Source: Polysphondylium violaceum (Eukaryota > Evosea > Eumycetozoa > Dictyosteliales > Dictyosteliaceae). Taken from it: a stretch of 27,225 bases of DNA. Position 1 is the first letter of the stretch. Every line of letters starts with the position of its first letter. The notes beneath the pieces are model-generated. The model was not told the origin of the DNA. It saw nothing but the letters and a program-made list of their open reading frames with translations, and ran no database searches. Below, piece after piece: positions 17,776 to 27,225 of the stretch. A program made the translations under genes and the position numbers. The DNA lies in the NCBI GenBank assembly GCA_000277445.1, contig AJWJ01000310.1:1-27225 (forward strand), in the 5' to 3' direction.

Positions 17776-20433
17776 ATGATTAAATTTATAATTTATTTAA
17801 TATTAATCTCATCGATCCTAGTTTCAAGTATTTATCTTTTATAAAATTTATTCTATATAGATTTCTAATACTACTTTACAATTACTTTACTATCTATTAT
17901 CATAGGTCAAATTGTAAAAGAAATAAATTTAAAAACACCTTTAGTAGGCATTGTTTCATCTTCCGATACTCCATTTGCAATTGGTAAATTTCAAAGTCCC
18001 ACTTCACAAACAGTTTGTCCAGCACTTTCATCTTTTTGTTATTTAACAGGAAGTGATAAAGATGAAGATGCATTTGTTACCTCTAGATCAAGTGCATCTG
18101 GAAATTGTGTAGCAATGATAGGTAAAAAAGATACCGCAAGTATTCTTTCAATATACGATACAGACAAGAATCAATATGTGGATATTACCAGTAGTAAGAA
18201 ATTAAATTTTACAAATCTAGTCATTGATGATACATACATTTGGGTAACTTATTCAAATATATCTGGTACCTATCTTCAACCTTTTATTCATAGTAAATGT
18301 AGTAAAAGTATGTATATTATTTTTTTGTTTCAAATCATTTGTATTTGTATATTAATATTAACAAATTATTTTCTAGTTGAACTTGTTGCAAATAAAACAT
18401 TTCAAATTGATGAATCTCAACCAGAAACTATATATTCAACATTATCAATTGGTACATCAAGAATTATATATATTTATGATAAAGAAGGAGCCATTATTTC
18501 AAAATATGAAGTTACACCAGATTTGAATAATTTAATTAAAGATGAAACACAAACTCTAAATATCGGTGATGCTTGTTATTTTACTTTATTCCAAGGTTCA
18601 TATTGGTTGGTATCATCACCCTCTGGCTTTAGAGTATACGATTCAGTAAATGAAAAAAAAGTTTCAGATTTTTATTTAAATGATGCTTCAAATACCTTTT
18701 GTGGTCCTTTTATTAGCAAAGGTTTGGAAATTGTAAGTTGTTAGATTTATAAATATAAATAAGTTATGATCTAGTATATTAATATACTATAATTATAGTA
18801 CTCTATTCCATCACCTGGAGATTCAAGATTATTTAAAGTAGTACCTGCACTCGAAGTAATTTCAAATAGACCTTGTTTTAATCAAAGCAATGGTGAGATT
18901 GAATTGACTGGTACTATGAAAGGATACACTTATCAATGGCTTGATAATGGAAAGACTGATTTAAAGAGAAAGAATCTCAAGGAAGGTATTTATAAATTGA
19001 AAATAACCATGAGTGCAACCAATATTTCAATCACTCAAAAAATTGATCTTAGAGCACCAGCCGACCCAATGGAATTTGATCTCTTGCCCACATGTCTTGG
19101 CTCATCCACTGGTGGTCTAAATTTCACTAGTAAAAGAGTACCAGGCTTAAACTACACCTACACCGTATCAGACGGTACATTGAATGGTACAGAATCGACA
19201 AACAATCCATTGTTCAACTCTTTGCTTGGAAACAAGTTTTTCTATGTAAACGTCACCACTGTTGATCTAAATGGCCATGTTTGCGAATACTTGTCCAATG
19301 CTACGATCCCCAATGGTGTAATACCAGAGTTTGATGTCGAATACTTGAATGTAAGTTGCTCAAATATGTCTGATGGGTACATTGCAATCAAAAACTATGA
19401 TCCCAAAAACTACACCTATGAAATATTTCCTCCTGTAAAGATCTCATCCCAAGGTATCTTGAAAAATCTTCAATCCATGACCTACACCATCTTTATGAGA
19501 TTAAACAAATCTAAAAAGAAAGTCTATGGTTGTCCAAATATAGTAAACATTGATATCATGGAACCACGTGGTAAGTAATTTTTATTTATTTTAAATCTTA
19601 AGATTTACTTTCTCCTAACATATATATCTATATCTCTAGAATTTAAATTCCCATCATATAATATAACTACACCAAAATGTTTTGGATTAAATGGATCTCT
19701 TTCTGTTGAATATATACCATGGATGGAATATTTATTGGAAGATCAACATGGTGATATTCATTTCCCCTATATTGTAAATATCAACCGTACTTCTAAATGG
19801 AGAAATTTACCTACTGGAAACTATTCCATGACCTGTACTCTCAAAAGTTTAAGGGACCATGGTATTTGCAAAGAAGTCGTTAAATACATTTACATCGCAT
19901 CACCAGACCAAATACAATTAAACGATACCATTGTCACCTCGAGTGATTGTGAAAATGAAAATCTTAGCAACATGTTGGCCTATGCTCATGGTGGCATGCC
20001 ATTCAATGGCACCCGTTACACATTTGCAGGATCCTATGCCAATGGCACCAACGCACATTTGAATGTCTCTTACTGGATCGATGGTGTCTATAATCTCACA
20101 ATCGCAGACTCTTTTGGCTGTAAAGTCAAATATACGAATTTCACCATCAAACGACCTGACGGTTGTATACTTTCACACAACCCCCATGAAGCTGAAATTG
20201 TAGAAGCCAAAGCTCAAGAGAAAAAACACTCGAAAAGATTAGGTCTCATTTTAGGTTTGGTTTTAGGTTTAGCACTACCAATTGTTTTGGCCATCATTGC
20301 CGTAGCCGTCTTTTTGGCCAAGAAATATGGATTTAGAAAAGGTAGAATTCCTTTCCATCACAGAAATATAGGTGCTGCTAATTCAATCCCAGTATTTTTA
20401 GGTGGAAAGATTCATAATTTAGATAATTATTAA
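17776..20433 (+). CDS. Type I membrane glycoprotein with SprB-like extracellular repeats
   Basis: Five exons, 17776-17827, 17906-18307, 18377-18732, 18799-19570 and 19640-20433, with introns of 78, 69, 66 and 69 nt, give 791 residues; all junctions are GT-AG and keep frame. The signal peptide is MIKFIIYLILISSILVSS. The ectodomain has many N-x-S/T sites. Its second half holds repeats of the SprB type (Cys...Gly-Gly...Tyr-x-Tyr...Gly-x-Tyr-x-Leu-x-Ile). The clearest are GYTYQWLDNGK...EGIYKLKIT and the membrane-proximal GGMPFNG...GVYNLTIADSFGC. A transmembrane helix at about 728-754 (LILGLVLGLALPIVLAIIAV) is followed by a basic cytosolic tail of about 37 residues. SprB repeats are known from bacterial gliding adhesins and in amoebozoan surface proteins. 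An adhesion or recognition role is inferred; no ligand is evident. Exon 1 encodes little beyond the signal peptide. Confidence 0.85.
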
Positions 20434-20508
20434 TTTACTTTAATTTATAAATAAATTAAAAAAAAAGATTTAAATCTCAAAATCATAATTCTTGTTAAAT
20501 CTATAGAT
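20434..20508. other. 3' flank of the membrane glycoprotein gene
   Basis: AT-rich sequence with AATAAATT near 20448-20456 followed by an A run, which can serve as polyadenylation signal. Nothing else is seen. Confidence 0.4.
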
Positions 20509-21279
20509 TTAGATAGAGATACATTATCTTATCGATCCTACCAAAAGAAAAAATGTTAAGATCATAAAGAATAAGAATCGAGACATTGATAGAGGTTCAA
20601 AACAAAAATCATATATTGATGACGAAAGTCAAATTGAATTCCAAGATGAATCCAGTACAAACTATAATCAACAAGATGAAACAGAATGATAGCGGCACCA
20701 AAAAGGAAAAAGGTACCCTTTCAAATGATGGTGACAGTGACACTGACAACCAAAAGAGACAGCAAATCAGTTATGATGAAGATCTGGAAGGTATCGTTGA
20801 AGAGGAGGCTTGCAAATGTCATCAAATCATGCAAGTGTATCACTGGAACTTTTATCAATGAAAAACTAATCAATGGTGTCACCGAATACTCTATTCAAAT
20901 TGAAGTTGTAAATATCGGTGAACTCTTCTAAATTAAAGATAAATTAAGGATTGACCACTCTACACCCAAGATATCGGTACATCCTAAGTAAATATGGTGT
21001 TAAAGATTGTTATAAGCCATTGTATCTGAAATTTCACATGTATTGGCGCCTATGGTGTTAGAGTAAATCATATTATGGCCAATTATATGAACTTTTAGGA
21101 ACTCAATCAAAATGGCTTTGGAAACAATCCAAAACTGTTTTTGAAACTACTTTCCAATTCTTGGCCAGAAGTACTCTTATGGGTGATAGTGATAATATTT
21201 TCTCCCTCATCTCCTATTGTTTTGGGTCCTTAAATCTGGTACTGGTTGTTTTGAAATTGTAGCCCCAGTTAATATTTAA
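20509..21279 (+). pseudogene. Decayed protein-coding gene of unknown family
   Basis: Stretches with protein-like composition lie in different plus-strand frames along this interval. Near 20550-20690 there is a charged segment with SYIDDESQIEFQDESSTNY. Near 20700-20815 there is a hydrophilic low-complexity segment (SNDGDSDTDNQKRQQ). Near 20830-20931 comes CITGTFINEKLINGVTEYSI. Near 21068-21260 comes YGQLYELLGTQSKWLWKQSK with TTFQFLARSTLMGDSDN, and the end reads SGTGCFEIVAPVNI. I saw no GT-AG introns that join them, and several interruptions separate them. I read this as one broken gene that resembles none I know. It lies tail to tail with the profilin-like gene. It could also be a badly interrupted but still expressed gene. 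Confidence 0.5.
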
Positions 21280-21409
21280 AAATATATAAAATATTATTAA
21301 ATAAATATAGTGTTTTTTAATTAAAGAAAATGAAAGAATAATTTTTCAGGTAGGCAGAAAGAATTTACGATTTTTATTAATTTTTTTATATTATTATTAT
21401 TTATCTGGA

Positions 21410-21964
21410 CCTAAATTAGAATATTTAAAATTATTAACGGAACTTTAAGGTGTAATTAGTATAATATCAATAAAAGAAAAAAAAACTAGAGAAAAACATA
21501 CCATATCTTCCTGGATTTTAAGGACTCTTTCAAAAACTCTGGGGTCAAATTCCCTTTCATCATAAACAATGAAAATACTCTCAAGATTATCATCCAAACC
21601 CAAAATGTAAATAGTTCCTCTGCCATTTGGTTTCGAGATATTTGCCCATAAATGGTGACGAGGAACCTTTTCTTGTGAAGTATATGGCTCTCCATTAATT
21701 GTAAAAACAGATGGGAAAGGCTCTAAAAGAGCTCTTCTTACACCTTGAATTTCATCATGCTTTAAACGGAAAATTGGAGTGTGGAATCCAATTCTATCCT
21801 CTATTTAAAAAATAAAAATTAATAAAATAAAATCAACAATTATTCTTGTTTCATTAAAGGTACATACTATCAATTAAACCACAATTAGGAAATTCACCAG
21901 TACTATTTTTAAGACGGTCAAATGCTTCAGTTCCAATACTAAGTCCTTGAGCTACAAAATTCAT
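21410..21964 (-). CDS. Divergent profilin-like actin-binding protein (last exon uncertain)
   Basis: Minus-strand exons 21964-21868 and 21800-21502 are joined by a 66-nt phase-1 intron (GTATG...ATAG), giving 132 codons ending KIQEDM. A GTATG donor follows at 21501. After CGLIDKDRIGFH, the chain reads FRLKHDEIQGVRRAL, then FTINGEPYTSQ, GRGTIYILGL, FIVYDERE and DPRVFERVLKIQEDM. This follows the profilin order of helix, strands and C-terminal helix that binds actin. Dictyostelid profilins are about 126 residues, so only a few residues should remain. The last exon could start at 21442 (adding Phe-Arg-stop) or at 21410 (adding about 29 Asn/Lys-rich residues). The usual N-terminal MxWQxYVD of profilins is replaced by MNFVAQGLSIGTEAF, so poly-proline binding may differ. 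The assignment rests on pattern, not on a signature motif. Confidence 0.6.
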
Positions 21965-22890
21965 TTTAATTGTTGTATTTTTAAAAAATGTTAGTTTGAA
22001 AAAATTTGTTCAGTTTATTTTATAGACTTAAATTAATTAATATTTTAAACATAAATGAATTTTTGATGTGATTTGAACTTCATTTCAATTCCAAAAGAGA
22101 AAAGGGTATATTTAGATTATCATTTGAATACATTCACCTTTTTAATTGATCATAATTCTATTTTTAAAACCACAGAAAAATAATTTTTATAAAAAAGAGG
22201 GTGAATGGGGCTGTAAAAATTCCATTGATCAATTTGATTGTGGTTAGGTTTTATTTTTATATTAACAAAATGATACTATAAATAGTACTACCAGTGATGT
22301 TTTGAAAATAAAGGGTTAGGTAGTAAAATTGATAAATATAGAATTCTCAGGGCTTTTATATAAATGATACTATAAACAATTAATTGTACCTCTCTTTTGA
22401 AATAATCATGTGATTGAAAGATCTCTTTCCACAACATAAAATTTCTATAGTTATAGTTTTCTCCAATCTTTTGTCCTTGAATTTAAAATAGTTAAAAGTC
22501 TAAATATGAACATCAAGAGAAAGATGTGATTTGATACATACACATATTCTTGTCAGATCATATATGATCTACACCTTATAGACATCCATATTTTGTAATC
22601 ATAAATTTATAAATAAATTGAAATAGGGGTTGAATTAAAAAAAAACATATATATTATATATATTTAAAGTATTAATTTATAGTATTAAAGATGATGAGTT
22701 GTACCTTTATTCTTAACAAAACCCAAGCTTTTATCGCTTTAGGGAAAACATAGAACTGTTCACAGAGATTAATTATTTACTTATTTTGATTTAGATTAAG
22801 ATTTAGATTTATAAATTCTTGATACAAAATTTTATATTGATTTATTCATATACATTGGATGGTAGTTGGCGAGATGATGATGGTACTTAT
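21965..22890. other. Intergenic region between profilin-like and SCP2 genes
   Basis: About 925 bp of AT-rich DNA. It holds a perfect 16-nt palindrome (22555-22570) and a near-palindrome TACTATAAATAGTA (22274-22287). It also has two copies of ATGATACTATAAA (about 22270 and 22363). A minus-strand stretch near 22380-22490 has a protein-like frame (NYNYRNFMLWKEIFQS) but no start or clear splice sites. I call no gene here. Confidence 0.45.
22555..22570. promoter_or_regulatory. Perfect 16-nt palindrome
   Basis: AGATCATATATGATCT equals its reverse complement. It lies in intergenic DNA, not directly upstream of a called start. A dimeric transcription-factor site is possible but unproven. Confidence 0.35.
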
Positions 22891-23845
22891 TTATAATTTA
22901 GCTTTTGGAGTAGCTTTGGTGATTTGACCGAGTTTCATGGCTAAGCCCATGTTTCCTTTGATCTTTAATTTACCTTGACCAAAAGCAACTTGACCATTTA
23001 ATTTACCAGACATCAAGTCGAGGAAATCAGCTTCTTTCATAGTGATTGTGCAATCTGGTTTGCCAACAGCAGAGGCAGATACAGAACCAGCACCATTCTT
23101 TAAATCTGCAGTGTATTGTTTTTTACCAGAGGCAGTTTCAATGTCAAAGAGATAGATACCTTTGATTGATTTGACGAGTTCTGGTTTACCCTTGATAACG
23201 GTGGCCAAAGTATCAAATACTTTACCAATCTTGGTGCCATCATCGAGTGATCCTGAAGCAGCTGGAGCGGCGGCGGCTGGGGCAGCTGGGGCAGCAGAAG
23301 AGTTGGCTTTAACTGCATTGACAAGATTACGGAATTTCATTCCCAATGCCATATTACCTTTAAGAGTTAATTTCTTTTTCATAAAAGCCTATATATACAA
23401 TGATTCTATTAATAACTGTCCAAAGTAATCCACAACTAATCTAATCCTCTTGTCTATCCTGTTCTCAACCCAATGTAATGCTTACAGTTTGTTCAGTTAA
23501 TTTACCAGCAAGAATTTCAACAAAATCAGCTTCACCAACACCAATGGTGCAATCTGGTTTTTCGTGTTTACCTTCTTTAACAGAACCTGGTGCATTTTTC
23601 CTATTGTTTGTTTAAATTAGAATCTGTCTGATAGGTTCTTTATCTATGCTGCTGCTCTGTGATCATTACAACGATCTTTATCATAATCATCATAGTCATC
23701 ATCGATGTACTTACAAATCAACAATATATTCTTTAGTGGCATCACCATTTTTAATGTTGAATTGATAGATACCGTTGATCTTTTTAAGGAGTGAACTATC
23801 TTTGGCAATGGTAGCCTTGAGATCTTCAAAGAATTTGACAGACAT
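22891..23845 (-). CDS. Double SCP2-domain sterol carrier protein with peroxisomal targeting signal
   Basis: Three minus-strand exons, 23845-23715, 23600-23486 and 23388-22891, with introns of 114 and 97 nt, give 247 residues. The in-frame ATG at 23382 is internal to exon 3. Two tandem SCP2 domains are visible. Domain 1 (about 1-112) has INGIYQFNIKNG, KPDCTIGVGEADFVEILAGK and LKGNMALGMKF. Domain 2 (about 137-247) repeats the pattern with IKGIYLFDIETASG, KPDCTITMKEADFLDLMSGK and IKGNMGLAMKLGQI. They are joined by an Ala/Pro hinge (SAAPAAPAAAAPAAS). The C-terminal tripeptide is AKL, a type 1 peroxisomal targeting signal. SCP2 domains are small lipid carriers that bind fatty acyl-CoA and sterols in a hydrophobic pocket; a role in peroxisomal lipid metabolism is inferred. 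Most SCP2 proteins have one such domain, so the duplication is noteworthy. Confidence 0.93.
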
Positions 23846-24270
23846 GATATTATATAGTGTTGTTTATAAAACTATGATAGTAGAAATTAGTAAAAGTGGT
23901 GAATGAATGAAATTGAAAAAAATAAAAAAAAATTTCACTCTCTCTTTTTTTCACTCAATACCCACACTGGGTGATATGTCGTGATAATTGATAAATATAG
24001 TAATTTTGCTTTGTAAAATAAAATTTAAAAAAATAAGCAATTTCTTCGGAAAACAGATATTTTGACTCAAAGATTTTATGAAACACAACACAAATTACTA
24101 AAACCTATGAGATAAAATGAAAAAAGAGATTGCATTTATATATATGATCATATCCTAGTATCAATATCTGTAAAAAATTTAGCGGTTTTTTTCAAATTTT
24201 TAAAAAAAACTAAATCTGACAGTTTTCGCAGTTGTGTTGAAATAAACAGAGATATATAGATAAATATAGT
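23846..24270. promoter_or_regulatory. Divergent promoter region between SCP2 and NSE3-like genes
   Basis: About 425 bp of AT-rich DNA with short A and T runs (near 23918-23932 and 23944-23951) and TATA-like TTATATATATG near 24136. No ORF or structured element was recognised. Confidence 0.4.
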
Positions 24271-24308
24271 ATGACAAGATTAAGAAGAGCATCACAGAGA
24301 AGAAGAGT

Positions 24309-24343
<35 letters not shown>

Positions 24344-25377
24344 TTGTTGAGGAGGAGGATGAAGAGGAAGAAGAACAAGAAGAGGAAGAAGAAGAGGAGG
24401 AGGAAGAGGAAGAGGAAGAGGAAGAGAGTGAAGATGAAAGACCAAAAAAGAAAAGAGGTAAACCTGCACCACCGGGAAGAGGTGCGAGTAAACAATCGTC
24501 GTCACAGTCATCATCATCCCAACCAACACAGTCACAGAGAAACGTTGATCCTACAAAGTTTTCAGCAGAGGAGATGGAATTGCTAGTTAAAGATTTTGTC
24601 AGATTTGTATTGTTTAACGATAGAAAAAACATACCGCTCACTAAAAAGAGCATCAACGATGGTGTGTTGTCCAAGTACAGAGACTTGAATCTCAGAAGCA
24701 GAGTATACAAAGAGGGCAAAGAAAGATTGAATCACATATTTGGATACGAACTAAAAGAGATTAAAAAGGGTGCTGTCGAGTCATTTATATTGTGCAATAC
24801 TCTGGATCAAGATATCATTGAGGCAATTGCCGCCATCGATCCCCAAGAGAGACGAGAGACAGAGATCAATCAACAAAACAAAGCCTTGCTCTCGATTATA
24901 TTGGGTTTGATCATATTGGAAAACAACAAGCTAGAGATAGCCGTTCTCTTTGAAATGCTCAGTAGATTGGGTCTTGTTGCAGGCCAGGTTCACCCTATCT
25001 TTGGCGAGTGGGAGAAACTGATCGAAAGATTTGTACAGGAAGGCTATTTGACAAAATCTGGTAAGGTAAAAGAAGCATTGGTCTATACATTTGGTCAACG
25101 TGCTCTTTTGGAAACGTCTAAAAGAAGTTTAGTTTACTTTATTGCAGATCTCTATGGAACAGAGGTTGATGCACTTTTATTAAAATCTATAGAAATGGAA
25201 GAGAAAGCAGCTGGTATTACACCTCCATCATCATCATCGTCAAGAGGCTCACAACCAGCAGCATCACAATCTAAAAGACCACCATCTTCACAACAATCTG
25301 CCACTCCTCCCTCTTCCCAACGACAAACAACAACAACAACAACCACTACCACCAGATCACATCCATCTAGAAGATAA
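24271..25377 (+). CDS. nse3: MAGE-domain protein, NSE3-like subunit of the SMC5/6 complex
   Basis: A single exon of 368 residues from ATG 24271. Residues about 14-52 form a nearly pure Glu run encoded by GAG/GAA repeats, followed by a basic KKKRGKP patch and a Ser/Gln run. Residues about 93-290 match the MAGE homology domain: LVKDFVRFVLFNDRKNIPLT, then NHIFGYELKEI, NKALLSIILGLIILENNKLE, RLGLVAGQVHPIFGEWEKLI and FVQEGYLTKSGK. Outside vertebrates, MAGE proteins are generally single genes encoding NSE3, which pairs with the RING protein NSE1 and the kleisin NSE4 to bind DNA in the SMC5/6 complex for recombination repair. Residues about 305-368 are Ser/Gln/Thr/Pro low complexity. It is divergent from the SCP2 gene and convergent with the expansin-like gene. 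An AATAAA lies at 25422-25427. Confidence 0.9.
24301..24450 (+). repeat. GAG/GAA purine-rich tract inside the NSE3-like gene
   Basis: About 130-150 nt almost entirely of A and G on the plus strand, with a few T and C interruptions (GTTGTTG, GAT, AAC). It encodes the Glu run. Its mirror-repeat segments could form triplex DNA in vitro, and length variation between strains is likely; both are inference. Confidence 0.7.
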
Positions 25378-25567
25378 CAACAATAGTAATGAAACGAAAT
25401 CCCATTTACATTTGTATATATAATAAAAGTTAATATCTCACAATAAAAGACATCAAGATTAATGTTTATGTTTTAATGTTATTTATTTACACTCTACACA
25501 TCACACATGTGTTGATTATGATAATTATAAACATGATTTGTTGTTATACATTTATAAATCCATTGGC
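25378..25567. terminator. Convergent 3' region between NSE3-like and expansin-like genes
   Basis: 190 bp between the two stop codons. Plus-strand AATAAA lies at 25422-25427, with further AT-rich signals on both strands (AATAAAAG near 25443; ATAAATAACA on the minus strand near 25480). It serves both 3' ends. Confidence 0.5.
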
Positions 25568-26886
25568 CTAAGCAGAGGCTGCTACAGGAGTTAATCTAAT
25601 TTTATCAATATAGATCTTTCCTGGTGAGGCAGCAGTACCGCCTGTTCTAAATTTCAATACAGTTGGTTTACCCAAAGACTCTGGTGCACCCATATCAGTA
25701 TCGAGAGCATAGGAGAATTTGGTCCATGTGGTGGTGACTGGAGTTGGAATTTCAGTTCCTGGGGAGTATTGGACAATGAGACCGGAAAAGGCAGCATCAC
25801 CTTTGATATAGAATTCCAAGTTGGTGAAAATACCTTTCCAGTTGAGTGGCAAATCAGTACCAATTTGAATACCAGTGTTTACAGGCATACTACCACTAAC
25901 AACAGTCTTTGAGCTACCAGTAGCACCACCGCCAGTAGAGGCATCGGCCCAGTTGACAGTGACACCATTTGACCAATCAGTCCAACCAAGATTTGGATGG
26001 CTATAGTTTAATGGCTTGACTAAACCATCGTTATAAATCCAACCACTTGGGTCAACAGATAATGGAGCGGTACAGTTGGTATTTGTCAATTTAAGATCTT
26101 TTGGAGCAGAGAATTGACCTTCACCTTCAGAGATTTGGTTACCGGTTGGGGCCTTGATATAGACATCTACTCTTTCACCATAGATAGAGGTAACATGAGC
26201 AATGACGGGGAATTTAGCAGCAGCGTTATTAAAAGTCCAATAGTTGTATAGTCTTCTTGGAAGAGAATAAGTTTTACCATCAGCAGTTTCAACATCAACG
26301 CTGGCAATACCAACTTTATGATTAAAGATCATAAATTCAAACCAAGAGGCAGTGGTGTCGGCATCTTTCATCTTGAGTTTAATATTTCCAGTGACGTAAT
26401 CACAAGCAACTTTTTTGGCAGTGGTCATAGTAACACCAACACCACTACCACCAATAACGGCGAAAGCTTCAGGACTAAGATCTAAATGTGGGAATGAAGT
26501 ATCGCACCATCCAGGATCTGGGCATTGATCAACAATCTATGAATTAAATTTTAAAATTAGTTTAAATAATTTCGATATTAATTAAAAATATTTTAAACAC
26601 CTACCGTTACTACTTGAGTTCCCATTGGACCATTGACTTCAAAACATTCACCACATACAGCTGAGCCATTGTAAAGTACTGTGGCAGCGGCAGCAATAAA
26701 TCTATTTCCTGGACCGGTCTCGCCTGTTAAAGGACCGTAACCACAATTTCCGTGTTCTACAGCTTCATACCAAGTGGAACGAGATGAAAAGCAATCACCA
26801 AGTGGTGTATCTGATTTGGCAGAGTTTATAAAGAGTGATAATAAAACTATCCCAATTATAGGATACAATTGTTTATAATTTGTCAT
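25568..26886 (-). CDS. Expansin-like secreted protein with additional C-terminal beta-sandwich domain
   Basis: Minus-strand exons 26886-26605 and 26536-25568 are joined by a 68-nt phase-0 intron (GTAGG...TAG), giving 416 residues. The signal peptide MTNYKQLYPIIGIVLLSLFINSAKS precedes a double-psi beta-barrel domain with GNCGYGPL, CGECFEVNG, VVTIVDQCPDPGWC and HLDLSPEAFAVIG (the HFD-type motif of expansins). A second domain, at about 140-235 (KLKMKDADTTASWFEFMIF...), corresponds to the expansin carbohydrate-binding domain. Residues about 240-416 form a third module ending IYIDKIRLTP, in the style of jelly-roll carbohydrate-binding modules. Expansins loosen cellulose without hydrolysis. Dictyostelids make cellulose in stalks and spore coats and encode several expansin-like proteins. 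A role in remodelling the fruiting-body wall is inferred. The third domain is not part of the standard two-domain expansin. Confidence 0.9.
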
Positions 26887-27225
26887 ATTTATATATCTAT
26901 TTGTAAATTATTAATTTAATGAAAATGAAATGAAACACTAGTTCACCATTTACTATTTATACCTTCAAGTTTGAAGAGTTTGAAAAAAAATATTAAAATT
27001 AATATTTAATAACGGTGAACCTTAATCGAATCTTTGGATCAGAAAAGGAAATTTTCAATTGAAAAACCATGGAAAAAGAACAGTTTGTTTGAATCCCTTT
27101 GGCCCTTAGATTAAGTTTTTTTTTTTTTTTTCTAAATCTAATCTTTTTTTCAAAAAAACTGCACTTAATTTCCTCTTTTAAACAATTTACCTCGATTTTT
27201 CATTTTTCAAAAAAAAAAACATTTT
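26887..27225. promoter_or_regulatory. Upstream region of the expansin-like gene
   Basis: About 340 bp to the right edge: AT-rich, with a T run (27116-27130) and an A run near 27210-27220. No ORF or RNA gene was recognised. Confidence 0.4.

Noticed and set aside
22380-22490. Minus-strand protein-like stretch (NYNYRNFMLWKEIFQS)
   Set aside because: No start codon, no clear splice sites and a stop just upstream; likely chance or an old remnant.
24200-24719. Minus-strand ORFs of Ser/Leu/Pro runs opposite the NSE3-like gene
   Set aside because: They are the antisense reading of the GAG/GAA tract and the MAGE domain; low complexity with no independent features.
1-27225. Retrotransposons, DNA transposons, virus-like elements, tRNA or rRNA genes
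   Set aside because: I found no reverse transcriptase, integrase, transposase or capsid-like motifs, no long terminal repeats and no tRNA B-box on either strand.

Overview
The window looks like nuclear DNA of a dictyostelid social amoeba. Non-coding DNA is extremely AT-rich, with long A and T runs. Introns are short (about 56-114 nt), AT-rich and bounded by GTAAG/GTATG and TAG. Proteins carry Asn and Asp/Glu homopolymer runs. The gene content (expansin-like protein, expanded secreted families, peroxisomal SCP2 protein) also fits. Coding regions use more G/C-ending codons than Dictyostelium discoideum, so a species outside the discoideum group is more likely; this is inference.

Layout: (1) 1-1189, minus: N-terminal part of a SNF2-family ATPase running off the left edge. 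(2) 1789-7743, plus: a tandem array of four paralogous secreted proteins of unknown function, with one decayed copy between the first and second. All four share a two-exon structure, a TATA-like box 62-75 nt before the ATG, one cysteine in the mature chain and an invariant C-terminal Ser-Ala-Phe. (3) 7841-9763, minus: a two-HKD phospholipase D/cardiolipin synthase-like enzyme. (4) 10159-11298, minus: a J-domain protein fused to a degenerate mitochondrial-carrier-like region. (5) 11701-13772, minus: a DNase II with an unusual charged C-terminal tail. (6) 14400-15793, plus: mannose-6-phosphate isomerase. (7) 15794-17775: about 2 kb without a recognisable gene. (8) 17776-20433, plus: a five-exon type I membrane glycoprotein with SprB-like repeats. 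(9) about 20509-21279: a decayed gene of unknown family. (10) about 21410-21964, minus: a divergent profilin-like gene whose last exon is uncertain. (11) 22891-23845, minus: a double SCP2-domain protein ending in a peroxisomal AKL signal. (12) 24271-25377, plus: a MAGE/NSE3 subunit of the SMC5/6 complex. (13) 25568-26886, minus: an expansin-like protein with a third C-terminal beta-sandwich-like domain.

The conserved genes are unrelated housekeeping or cell-surface genes, so no operon-like logic is expected. The part most likely to be undescribed is the four-gene secreted array with its shared promoter blocks. The J-domain/carrier fusion and the tailed DNase II come next. I saw no rRNA, tRNA, CRISPR array, transposon or virus-like element.
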